Below are positions 9,343-17,152 of a stretch of 64,000 bases of DNA, piece after piece. The notes under the pieces were generated by a model. It did no database searches, was not told where the DNA came from, and worked only from the letters and a program-made list of their open reading frames with translations. Position 1 is the stretch's first letter. The number at the start of each line of letters is the position of its first letter. A program made the position numbers and the translations under genes. Source of the stretch: CAZSLC01 sp964607675 (lineage in GTDB: Bacteria > Bacteroidota > Bacteroidia > Bacteroidales > UBA932); the NCBI GenBank assembly GCA_964607675.1, contig CAZSLC010000006.1, positions 32,361-96,360 of the forward strand, written 5' to 3'.

Positions 9343-10091
9343 TAAAAGTTATCGATTTATGTAAATCTTTTGAAGATAAAGAGGTCTTACACAACATCTC
9401 AGCAACATATAAAGAGGGGGAGTGCTCTTTGATTATAGGGGCAAGTGGATCTGGGAAGACGGTGTTGCTTAAATCTGTGGTCGGTCTCCATTCTCCCGAT
9501 AAGGGTGAGGTGTGGTTTGATGATAAATTGTTCGGGAAACTATCATTTGGGGAGAAAAAACTCCTTCACCAAGAGATAGGAATGTTGTTTCAGGGGAGTG
9601 CATTATTTGATTTTGCAACAGCTAGAGAGAATGTGAAATTTCCATTGGATTTTTTCACCGATTGGTCTGAAGAACAGAAACTTGAAAGGGTCAATTCTTG
9701 CCTAAAAAGGGTAAACCTTACAAACATCGAGGATAAATATCCATCAGAGTTATCTGGGGGGATGCAGAAAAGAGTTGGCATTGCAAGGGCAATAGTTTTG
9801 CGCCCAAAGTATCTTTTTTGCGATGAACCAAATTCTGGCTTAGACCCATATACTTCAATCCTCATCGATAAATTGATTCAAGAGATTACCCAAGAGTACA
9901 ATATCACGACAATCGTTAATACTCACGATATGAACTCGGTAATGGAGATAGGGGATAGTGTCTCATTTATTTATGATGGGTACAAAAAATGGGAAGGATC
10001 ACGGTTTGATATCCTTAATTCCGATTGCAAAGAACTCAATGAGTTTGTCTTTGCCAATAATATGGCAAAGAAACTCAAAGAATTAATGTGA
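9339..10091 (+). CDS. mlaF: MlaF-family ABC transporter ATP-binding protein
   Basis: The cytoplasmic ATPase partner of the adjacent MlaE permease, 250 residues. Walker A is GASGSGKT, the Q-loop is in GMLFQGSALF, the ABC signature is LSGGMQKRVGIARA, Walker B is YLFCDEPNSGLDP and the H-loop is in VNTHDM. The ATGA overlap with mlaE makes a two-gene operon. The gene ends 9 bp from the end of the convergent peptidase gene, with no terminator hairpin between them. Confidence 0.95.
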   Translation: MIKVIDLCKSFEDKEVLHNISATYKEGECSLIIGASGSGKTVLLKSVVGLHSPDKGEVWFDDKLFGKLSFGEKKLLHQEIGMLFQGSALFDFATARENVKFPLDFFTDWSEEQKLERVNSCLKRVNLTNIEDKYPSELSGGMQKRVGIARAIVLRPKYLFCDEPNSGLDPYTSILIDKLIQEITQEYNITTIVNTHDMNSVMEIGDSVSFIYDGYKKWEGSRFDILNSDCKELNEFVFANNMAKKLKELM

Positions 10092-10100
10092 AAAGTTTAG

Positions 10101-12488
10101 TTAATCGTTATTCATTTGTGAAATATCAACGCAGTTTTGATAATCATCCAATAGATAGCGGGAGTAAAAATCGGCCATCCTCCAGAAGAAATATTCAGTC
10201 ATATTTCCGAACCCATGCCTTTGTCCAGGTAAAATTAGCATTTCAAATCGTTTGTTAGCTTTGATAAGGGCATCTACCATCCTTATAGTGTTTGCTGGGT
10301 TTACGTTGTTATCAATATCTCCATGTATTAGCAATAAGTGTCCTTTGAGGTTTTTAACTAACTCTTGATTAACATCTATGCTGAATTTAAATGTGGTATC
10401 TCCCTTCTCACCAACAAGCTCCTCAATGCCGTGATGGGTTTCGCTCCACCATCTGCTGTATATAGAGTTGTCATGATTACCTGCACATGATACAGCTACT
10501 TTGTAAAAATCGGGATATTTAAGTAAGGCAGCAGTTGACATAAAGCCTCCACCTGAGTGACCATGTATTCCTACTCTGTTGATATCTATCCAATTGTATC
10601 TTGATGCAAGTTGCTGAACAACTACTTTTTTATCTTCAAGACCATAGTCTCTGAGGTTGCCATATCCAAAATTGTGGTACCATTTTGAACGATCAGGGTG
10701 CCCCCCTCTATTTCCAACGGTAACTACAATAAACCCTATTTGGGCCAATCTGTCAATTCTGTCCATTTTAGATTTTGACCAATATAAATTGACCTCTTCA
10801 GTCTGTGGCCCAGGATAGACATATTCAATGATAGGATATACTTTTGTCGAATCAAAATCAAATGGTTTGTACATTACTCCATGTAAATCTGTAACTCCAT
10901 CTGCCGCTTTTGCTACATAGGTCTCAGGAAATTTATAGCCGCAGGATAGTAGTTGGCTGAAGTCTGCAGTTTCAAGCTCCATAATCTTTTTCCCGCTGTT
11001 GTCGTAAAGTGCGCTGGTAGGGGTGGTGTCAACTCGAGAAGAATTATTTACAAAGTATTTAGTATCATCTGAAAGATAGGAGATATTTTCGTAATTGCCA
11101 CTATTGAGCAACATGAGATTAGAACCATCAAGATTGACTCTATATAGGTGAGAATAATATGGATTTTCATTTTTATTTACACCTTGAGCTATGAAATAAA
11201 GCACCCGGTTTTTCTCATCAACATTTACAATTCTGTCAACATGATATGCTCCATTAGTTATTGCGTTTTTAAGACTTCCATTTGATTCGTAAAGATACAA
11301 TTGTCCCCAACCACTCCTTTCGGACCACTGTATAAGTTCTTTTCCACTATTTATCATCACTAAAGAGCGTGTTTCGATGTATGTGTTAAGTCGCTCTTCA
11401 ATGATTGTTTCTACTCTATTTCCAGATACTTCTACTTTGCATATATCGACGCGAGTGAGATCTCTGCTAAGTCTTGTTATATAAAAATAATCATTTCCAC
11501 CAAGCCAAATAGATGGGTGGTGTTTCACAAAACGATCTTTATTGGTGTATGTTTTAGAGTTTATATCTATACTTTGATCTTTATATGCATCTGCGTTTAC
11601 ATATTTATGTGTTTTGTCCACCATATTGAAAATAGCTAAATACTCTTTTGGACTTGGCTCACCTGGCATCTGATATCTAAATGATTCCAAAGTTGGACGA
11701 GGCGAGGATGTTGAGTTAATTACCCACAACTCTTTAATATTTGTCATGTCGTATTTATTGATGGCAAAGTATTTTGAATCGGGAGACCAATATAGGTAGG
11801 CTTTAACCCTTTTAGAGGAGTTGTCAGTATTTGTCTCTCTATATCCTTCAGTAGCCCAAGGGGTATCCTGGCTTCCATCATTGGTTAGTTGGTACTCTAC
11901 AATAGTAGAATCCTTCTCATCTTTCATGATTTTACGAAGATTGTTCATATCCGTGTAGTAGAGGTTGTACCCTTTGCTATAGACAACGCAGGAACTATCT
12001 GGAGATATTGATGCCCATTTAGGGAACTCTTTTTCGGCCCCTTTGTCGGTGACATCGTAGAGTTTCATAGAGGTAATATCGTATTCAAAATAGAAAGTCT
12101 TTTTCCCCTTCAATTTGGAAGATATCTCAAATGTGAAAATGTTGTCATTTTTAAGACGAAGATTGGCGATAGGGATATGTTGAGCATCGTATGGGTCCTT
12201 TACAATCTCTGTAAGTTGCATTGCCAATTTTTCGAGATTAAAAAGTTCTTTTTTATTTCTGGTAGTGGGATCAACAACGAAATATTTTTTTCCATTTGTA
12301 TCTTCCCAAGAGTACCAAAATTTTGAACTATTCTCGAACCAATTGGGGGTGATAGAGATGCTATGAACCATTCTATCTATCTTTTTTGGAGAGAAACGCT
12401 CCGCTAAATCGTAATTAGCCTTTTGCCCAAATATAGAGGCGGTAAAAGCCAATATGAAAAGTGATGTCAATAATGATATTTTTTTCAT
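10101..12488 (-). CDS. S9B family dipeptidyl peptidase IV-like serine peptidase
   Basis: A 795-residue exported prolyl dipeptidyl peptidase. It has a signal peptide (MKKISLLTSLFILAFTASIFGQ), an N-terminal eight-bladed propeller typical of DPP IV (for example YWSPDSKYFAINKYD), and a C-terminal alpha/beta hydrolase domain with GHSGGG (Ser645), HGDIDNN (Asp726) and RHGFG (His758). Such enzymes release X-Pro dipeptides in the periplasm and are common in peptide-fermenting Bacteroidales. It follows the phosphodiesterase gene by 39 bp on the same strand. All three catalytic residues are present. Confidence 0.93.
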   Translation of the reverse strand: MKKISLLTSLFILAFTASIFGQKANYDLAERFSPKKIDRMVHSISITPNWFENSSKFWYSWEDTNGKKYFVVDPTTRNKKELFNLEKLAMQLTEIVKDPYDAQHIPIANLRLKNDNIFTFEISSKLKGKKTFYFEYDITSMKLYDVTDKGAEKEFPKWASISPDSSCVVYSKGYNLYYTDMNNLRKIMKDEKDSTIVEYQLTNDGSQDTPWATEGYRETNTDNSSKRVKAYLYWSPDSKYFAINKYDMTNIKELWVINSTSSPRPTLESFRYQMPGEPSPKEYLAIFNMVDKTHKYVNADAYKDQSIDINSKTYTNKDRFVKHHPSIWLGGNDYFYITRLSRDLTRVDICKVEVSGNRVETIIEERLNTYIETRSLVMINSGKELIQWSERSGWGQLYLYESNGSLKNAITNGAYHVDRIVNVDEKNRVLYFIAQGVNKNENPYYSHLYRVNLDGSNLMLLNSGNYENISYLSDDTKYFVNNSSRVDTTPTSALYDNSGKKIMELETADFSQLLSCGYKFPETYVAKAADGVTDLHGVMYKPFDFDSTKVYPIIEYVYPGPQTEEVNLYWSKSKMDRIDRLAQIGFIVVTVGNRGGHPDRSKWYHNFGYGNLRDYGLEDKKVVVQQLASRYNWIDINRVGIHGHSGGGFMSTAALLKYPDFYKVAVSCAGNHDNSIYSRWWSETHHGIEELVGEKGDTTFKFSIDVNQELVKNLKGHLLLIHGDIDNNVNPANTIRMVDALIKANKRFEMLILPGQRHGFGNMTEYFFWRMADFYSRYLLDDYQNCVDISQMNND

Positions 12489-12527
12489 AAGAATTAATTA
12501 TTTATTAAATGTTAAGTATGTTATATG

Positions 12528-13025
12528 TTAATAATTCTTTTCCCATTCACCCACCTCCATATCATATATCCTCTCTCCATCAATTCTAAATCGAAGAGCA
12601 GTTCTTACGAGGTGAAATCCTTGAAGCCCAGCAGCTCCAGGATTGATAGTGAGCATATTATATTTTTTATCGTTGATAATTTTCAAAATGTGAGAATGAC
12701 CACAGACAAAGAGATTAGGACGATGAGCTTCAATAAGTTGAAGAGCTTTAAAGTCGTATCTTCCAGGGTATCCCCCTATGTGCATCATCAACACTTTTAC
12801 ATTTTCACATTGGAATAACTGTATATACGGATGATACTCCCTAATTTTAGTGTCATCGCAATTACCATATACCCCTTTTAAAGGTTTTAATTTTGCTATT
12901 TTTTGTGCCGTTTCAAGATTGCCAAAATCTCCAGCGTGCCATATTTCATCCACTGGTTTAAAAAAAGCAGCAAGTCCATCGTCAAAATGGCTGTGTGTAT
13001 CAGATAGCAGTCCAATGTATCTCAT
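12528..13025 (-). CDS. YfcE/MJ0936-type metallophosphoesterase
   Basis: A 165-residue cytoplasmic phosphodiesterase of the small calcineurin-like family. Metal-binding motifs are visible in order: LLSDTHSHFDD, HAGDFGN, YGNCDD, HIGGYPGRYD and VCGHSHILK. Members hydrolyse phosphodiesters in vitro; the natural substrate is usually unknown. It begins 4 bp after the NagX-like gene and precedes the peptidase, so it lies in a four-gene minus-strand run. Family assignment is firm, cellular role is not. Confidence 0.92.
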   Translation of the reverse strand: MRYIGLLSDTHSHFDDGLAAFFKPVDEIWHAGDFGNLETAQKIAKLKPLKGVYGNCDDTKIREYHPYIQLFQCENVKVLMMHIGGYPGRYDFKALQLIEAHRPNLFVCGHSHILKIINDKKYNMLTINPGAAGLQGFHLVRTALRFRIDGERIYDMEVGEWEKNY

Positions 13026-13029
13026 CTAT

Positions 13030-14220
13030 CTATAGTTTGATAATAATTTTTTTCTTATACAGCCACATTGCCATCAACGTAAATATTGTGACATATATTA
13101 AGGCATACATTAGTGAGGCATATTCATTGTTGCCGAATATCGAAACACAGCAATTATTGTAAAACCATGAGGCGGCACTTGTTGTTTTCTCCACTATCTC
13201 ACCACTTTCTGTTACTGCATCGTAACTCCATTTTATAATTCTTCCGAAGACTTTAGAAAACACACCAGCCATAACGAAAGCAAATAGAGGATTCATCCCC
13301 ATTGCCTTAAATGGGGTAAATAGTCTCTCTTTCCCCTTAATATCTATAAAATAGATAAATAATGAGAGCATAAGTATTGCCCAACCTCCAGCATAGAGGA
13401 CATACGAGCCGCTCCATAGTGGTTTGTTTATTGGCAGCCATATACTCAATATCGATCCAAGTCCCAGGCAAATAAGTCCTATTGTGTAGCTCTTTGCAAC
13501 AGCATCACTTTTATTTTGGCTATTTCTAATTATTGAACCAAGTAGGTAGCCCAGTAGCACTGTTGCTGAGCCAGAAATTGCACCAAGTATCCCTTCAGGG
13601 TCAAATGGTATTCCAAATCCGTGGTAAACATGGGTTTTCCCCACCAATGCCACATCTATCGGACCAGCGATATTACCATTTAAAGTACTCCACCCCTCAC
13701 CTCCAAATATGGCAAGGATGATCCAATGGAGAACAATTAGCACCCCAATCCCAAACACAATTTTCTTCGGCTTTTTCAACCATAGGGCGATGAAACCACC
13801 CAAAATATAGCACATTGCAATTCGTTGCAAAACGCCAAAAATACGAATATGTTGGAGCCATTGGGTATAATTCTCCCCGAAGGAAATATTCGGATCGAGG
13901 GTGGTGGGATAAAAAGGGAAGGCATTTAGCCCCAGACCAACGAGGAAAATAAGCAACCCCCTTTTTAGCAATTTCTTCACCGATTGGACGGTAATTCCCT
14001 CTTGGTATTTTGCAAATGAAAAAGCCATAGCCGCTCCGACGCAGAATAGAAAGAATGGAAAAACCAAGTCAGTAGGGGTGCAGCCATTCCATGCTGCATG
14101 TTTGAGAGGGGGAAAAATGTGTCCCCATGAGCCTGGATTGTTGACAAGAATCATCCCTGCAACTGTCATCCCACGGAGAACATCAAGTGCTATATATCGT
14201 GTTGAAGTAGAGTTTGTCAT
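13030..14220 (-). CDS. NagX/HGSNAT-like membrane acyltransferase
   Basis: A 396-residue polytopic membrane protein of the heparan-alpha-glucosaminide N-acetyltransferase-like family (NagX, DUF5009/DUF1624). The N-terminal signature is YIALDVLRGMTVAGMILVN followed by PTDLVFPFFLFCVGAAMAF. Relatives acetylate terminal amino sugars across a membrane using acetyl-CoA. About ten hydrophobic segments are visible. It is sandwiched at 2-4 bp between the PHP protein and the phosphodiesterase. A second, more diverged member of the superfamily is at 44731. An amino-sugar salvage role is inferred. Confidence 0.88.
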   Translation of the reverse strand: MTNSTSTRYIALDVLRGMTVAGMILVNNPGSWGHIFPPLKHAAWNGCTPTDLVFPFFLFCVGAAMAFSFAKYQEGITVQSVKKLLKRGLLIFLVGLGLNAFPFYPTTLDPNISFGENYTQWLQHIRIFGVLQRIAMCYILGGFIALWLKKPKKIVFGIGVLIVLHWIILAIFGGEGWSTLNGNIAGPIDVALVGKTHVYHGFGIPFDPEGILGAISGSATVLLGYLLGSIIRNSQNKSDAVAKSYTIGLICLGLGSILSIWLPINKPLWSGSYVLYAGGWAILMLSLFIYFIDIKGKERLFTPFKAMGMNPLFAFVMAGVFSKVFGRIIKWSYDAVTESGEIVEKTTSAASWFYNNCCVSIFGNNEYASLMYALIYVTIFTLMAMWLYKKKIIIKL

Positions 14221-14222
14221 AT

Positions 14223-15311
14223 TTATAATTTTAATTCAAAGGTTGGGTTGGTAAATTGACGATATTGCATATTGAGAACCATTATTTCTACACTGCTTTT
14301 TGTTTTAGGGAAGGAGAGAGGGATGGAACTAAGGGGCTCAATGGTATAAATTGCTTTTCCAATTTTAATGATAAATGGGAATGAACACTTATTGTTAATG
14401 GTGAAAAAATCTACCTTCTCATCTGAATGTTCTTTTTTGAAGGAAATAGTTGCCCTGAAAAATTTTTCCAACAACTCTTTGCGACCAAAAAAAGTTCTGT
14501 CTGTATATCCAAGTGTCAGACCATTGTTTAGAGCATCTCTCACCCCTTTTGGAGTGCTTTCTTTTGTAAATAGCAATGTGAGTGGGCGATGTTCTGGATA
14601 TTCGGTAACAATAGGGGCGTGGGCATCTGAGGCACTAATTACTGTGAGGTTTCTATCAATAGCCCAATCTAATACAACGGGGTAGAACTCATTGTGGTTA
14701 GCAACCTCAATCCCTTTTATCATTTTGCTATTTAGAATGTCTTCCTGGAATGGAGTTATTTTACAACTGTCAACAGCCCATCCAGGGTGATTGAAAGTGA
14801 TGAAAGAGCCTTGTTTATAGGCTATAGTGATAGCCTCTTTCGGGTCATCAACTTTGATTTTATTGACATCTGATACAAAAAGTGCATTAAAGTGTCCAAT
14901 TTGACCTTGTTTACGAGTAATCTCACATCCTGGGATTAGTATAATACCGAGCTCGTGAGCCCTATCCTTTGCAATTTTATAAGTGAGATTCAAATCTTCT
15001 GGAAGGTATTTTTTATTAGGACGATACTCAATGTGGTCTGTAATGGAAATCACATCAATCCCTTCAGCAAATGCCTCTTCAACTCTGAAAACAGGCCATA
15101 CATCTCCATCGGAGAACACACTATGCATATGCAGGTCGGCAGTCAAGATTGTGTAATCATCCACCTTGGGTATAATTATCCCCTTTTGAGTAAGTGGTCT
15201 TTTGGTAGAGATGAAAAGTTTATTACCATCTCCAGCATTGAGGGTCTGTCCCACAATCTTTATAGGAGATATGCAGATAAGTAATAAAAAGAATAAATAA
15301 ATTTTTTTCAT
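14223..15311 (-). CDS. Exported PHP-domain phosphoesterase
   Basis: A 362-residue protein with a signal peptide (MKKIYLFFLLLICISPIKIVGQ) and a PHP domain. Metal-ligand motifs are DLHMHSVFSDG, SITDHIEY, GCEIT, NHPGW and SASDAHA, so the trinuclear metal centre looks intact. A small C-terminal beta-rich domain follows from about residue 285. PHP proteins hydrolyse phosphoesters such as histidinol phosphate or nucleotides; an exported one in this order suggests scavenging of phosphate or of sugar phosphates, which is speculative. It is the first gene of the run ending with the DPP IV-like peptidase. Confidence 0.88.
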   Translation of the reverse strand: MKKIYLFFLLLICISPIKIVGQTLNAGDGNKLFISTKRPLTQKGIIIPKVDDYTILTADLHMHSVFSDGDVWPVFRVEEAFAEGIDVISITDHIEYRPNKKYLPEDLNLTYKIAKDRAHELGIILIPGCEITRKQGQIGHFNALFVSDVNKIKVDDPKEAITIAYKQGSFITFNHPGWAVDSCKITPFQEDILNSKMIKGIEVANHNEFYPVVLDWAIDRNLTVISASDAHAPIVTEYPEHRPLTLLFTKESTPKGVRDALNNGLTLGYTDRTFFGRKELLEKFFRATISFKKEHSDEKVDFFTINNKCSFPFIIKIGKAIYTIEPLSSIPLSFPKTKSSVEIMVLNMQYRQFTNPTFELKL

Positions 15312-15382
15312 ATATTTTCAATATTAATAATACAATCAAAGAGGGCATAACCCTAAAAACGAGTAAATTTAACTATAATTTA

Positions 15383-15390
15383 TAAATTTG
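15383..15390 (+). promoter_or_regulatory. -7 box of rsmE
   Basis: TAAATTTG matches the Bacteroidota -7 consensus TAnnTTTG and ends 4 nt before the rsmE ATG. No clear TTTG -33 element lies at the usual distance. The spacing implies an mRNA with almost no leader. Confidence 0.55.
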
Positions 15391-15394
15391 CATT

Positions 15395-16135
15395 ATGGAA
15401 ATATTTTATTCAAACAATATAGGCAGAGATGAATTAACCCTATCTGAAGAGGAGTCTATCCATTGTATCAGAGTGTTAAGACATAAAAATAAGGACATTG
15501 TGAAAGTGAGTGGAGGGGATGGTAACTTATATAAATGTGAAATAATAGATGATAATGTTAGGGGGGCATGTTTGAAGATACTCTCAATAGAGGGGGGAGT
15601 AGGAAAGCATAATTATTTCCTCCATGTAGCAGTAGCACCCACAAAAAACATTGATAGATTTGAATGGTTTCTTGAAAAAAGCACAGAAATAGGGATAGAC
15701 CAAATCACACCTTTACTGTGTGAAAGATCGGAGAGAAAAATAATAAAGGATGAAAGATGCCAAAAGGTGGTCATTTCAGCAGCGAAACAATCTTTAAAAT
15801 GCTCTATACCTCATGTCAATGCTCTAACCCCCTTTAAGGAATTAGTTAATAAATTAACATCGTTTGATGGTCTTAAATTGATAGCGCACTGCGATAGTGG
15901 AGAGAGGATACTATTGATGGATATCCTTCGTGATGATGAAAGGTCTCCAAAGAGGGTAGCTATTTTAATTGGACCAGAAGGGGACTTCTCTCAACATGAA
16001 ATAGACTTAGCAATAGAAAATGGCTTTGTCCCTGTATCCCTTGGGGATTCTCGTTTAAGAACAGAAACAGCCGCACTAATGAGTGCAGCTGCTATGTATT
16101 ATTTGGAGAGTCTTCTACAACCCTCTGAAAAGTAG
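15395..16135 (+). CDS. rsmE: 16S rRNA (uracil1498-N3)-methyltransferase
   Basis: RsmE methylates U1498 of 16S rRNA with SAM. The 246-residue protein has an N-terminal PUA-like domain (ESIHCIRVLRHK) and a C-terminal SPOUT knot with ILIGPEGDFSQHEI and SLGDSRLRTETAAL, the two family signatures. Length is normal. The TAG stop (16133-16135) is also the complement of the last three bases of the convergent tRNA-Met gene, so the coding region overlaps a tRNA. The start is set by the ATG directly behind a -7 box. Confidence 0.96.
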   Translation: MEIFYSNNIGRDELTLSEEESIHCIRVLRHKNKDIVKVSGGDGNLYKCEIIDDNVRGACLKILSIEGGVGKHNYFLHVAVAPTKNIDRFEWFLEKSTEIGIDQITPLLCERSERKIIKDERCQKVVISAAKQSLKCSIPHVNALTPFKELVNKLTSFDGLKLIAHCDSGERILLMDILRDDERSPKRVAILIGPEGDFSQHEIDLAIENGFVPVSLGDSRLRTETAALMSAAAMYYLESLLQPSEK

Positions 16136-16206
16136 CGAGACCCGGGATTGAACCGGGGACCTCATGATTATGAATCATGCGCTCTAACCAGCTGAGCTAT
16201 CTCGCC
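16133..16206 (-). tRNA. tRNA-Met (CAT anticodon)
   Basis: A 74-nt cloverleaf on the minus strand. The acceptor stem is GGCGAGA with TCTCGCT, the D-arm starts AGCTCAGCTGGTTAGAGC, the anticodon arm is CATGA-TTCATAA-TCATG with anticodon CAT, and the T-arm is CCCGG-TTCAATC-CCGGG. The discriminator is A and CCA is not encoded. It lacks initiator features. It is most likely elongator tRNA-Met; a tRNA-Ile read by lysidine-modified CAT cannot be excluded by eye. Its 3' end overlaps the rsmE stop codon. Confidence 0.93.
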
Positions 16207-16220
16207 ATGAATTGGGAGCG

Positions 16221-16251
16221 CAAAGGTAGATAAATTTTATAAAATTCCAAA
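16221..16251 (-). promoter_or_regulatory. Promoter of tRNA-Met
   Basis: On the minus strand, TTTG at 16248-16251, a 19-bp spacer and TACCTTTG at 16221-16228 form a complete Bacteroidota promoter. The -7 box ends 14 nt before the first tRNA base. Confidence 0.8.
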
Positions 16252-16255
16252 AAAG

Positions 16256-16747
16256 TTACTCTTCTTTGTATAGTAATACTGAGGCAAATGCCTCAACACC
16301 CTCTTCTCTTCCAACAAAACCCAGTTTTTCAGTTGTAGTAGCCTTCACGGAGACTTGATTTATCTCCACAAACATCAAAGATGCAATTGTCTCTCTCATA
16401 TATTGCACCATATCAGCTATTTTAGGTTTTTGTAGAGCAATAGTTATATCGGCATTTCCAACTACATATCCCTCAATTTTCATAAGTTCAACAACTCTTG
16501 AAAGTAGTATTCTACTATCAATGTCCTTATATATAGGGGAGTCGTCTGGGAACTGAATACCTATGTCACCTAAAGCTAAAGCACCAAGTATGGCGTCGCA
16601 CAATGCGTGTATGACCACATCTCCATCCGAATGGGCAGGACACCCTTTGTGATGCTTAATTTCGACACCCCCCAAGACAAATCTAAATCCCTCTTCAAGT
16701 GGGTGAATATCATATCCGTTACCTATTCTAATATTTGTTGACTTCAT
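16256..16747 (-). CDS. ispF: 2-C-methyl-D-erythritol 2,4-cyclodiphosphate synthase
   Basis: IspF forms the cyclic diphosphate in the MEP isoprenoid pathway; dxr of the same pathway is at 40311. The protein shows GNGYDIHPLEEG (metal ligands), HSDGDVVIHALCDAILGALALGDIG and the C-terminal TTTEKLGFVGREEGV. A longer GTG start at 16768 exists, but it falls inside the -7 box TACTTTTG (16768-16775), so the ATG at 16747 (163 residues, MKSTNIRIGNGYDIH) is chosen. It is divergent from the mutL operon. Confidence 0.96.
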   Translation of the reverse strand: MKSTNIRIGNGYDIHPLEEGFRFVLGGVEIKHHKGCPAHSDGDVVIHALCDAILGALALGDIGIQFPDDSPIYKDIDSRILLSRVVELMKIEGYVVGNADITIALQKPKIADMVQYMRETIASLMFVEINQVSVKATTTEKLGFVGREEGVEAFASVLLYKEE

Positions 16748-16767
16748 AGTATCTTTTATTTTACTCA

Positions 16768-16791
16768 CAAAAGTAAAAATTATTACCTTTG
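16768..16791. promoter_or_regulatory. Divergent -7 boxes for ispF and the mutL operon
   Basis: TACTTTTG on the minus strand (16768-16775) and TACCTTTG on the plus strand (16784-16791) face away from each other with 8 bp between. They would start ispF and the small membrane gene ahead of mutL, each with a leader of about 20 nt. The miaB region has the same geometry. Confidence 0.6.
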
Positions 16792-16812
16792 TTGCAATTA
16801 AAACAAATTACT

Positions 16813-17148
16813 ATGGGTCTAAATATTAGTTTTTTCAAAACGCCTAAGCACAGAGTGTTTAATTATCAACCCATTTATTATGATGAGAGGAAAGAGCATT
16901 TGGAAAAATTGCAAGATGATGCACAAAGGGAGAAGGCTTTAAGAGAGGGGAGAGATTGGAGAGAAGAGAGATACATCCCAGGAAGAAGCATCAGAGGTAG
17001 TTTTAGGGAGGCTAATGAAAGGAATAAAAGACATTCGATGAGTCCTTCTGTCAGAAAAATTGTCACATTGGTTTCAATGGTAATTCTTTTTGTCATGGTT
17101 TATTATTTTGCCAGATATTCTGGATGGTTTCTTTCATTGTTTCAATAG
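16813..17148 (+). CDS. Small single-pass membrane protein of unknown function
   Basis: A 111-residue protein starting MGLNISFFKTPKHRVFNYQP. The first 75 residues are charged and probably cytoplasmic (HLEKLQDDAQREKALREGRDW), and one transmembrane helix follows near the C-terminus (IVTLVSMVILFVMVYYFARY). The frame extends upstream to a TTG at 16789, but that overlaps the -7 box, so the ATG is used. It precedes mutL by 4 bp. I recognise it only as a kind of small protein often found beside mutL in Bacteroidota; no function can be assigned. Confidence 0.8.
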   Translation: MGLNISFFKTPKHRVFNYQPIYYDERKEHLEKLQDDAQREKALREGRDWREERYIPGRSIRGSFREANERNKRHSMSPSVRKIVTLVSMVILFVMVYYFARYSGWFLSLFQ

Positions 17149-17152
17149 TTAA

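Noticed and set aside
16748..16768. GTG start of ispF
   Set aside because: The GTG overlaps the -7 box of the ispF promoter and could not be in the transcript.
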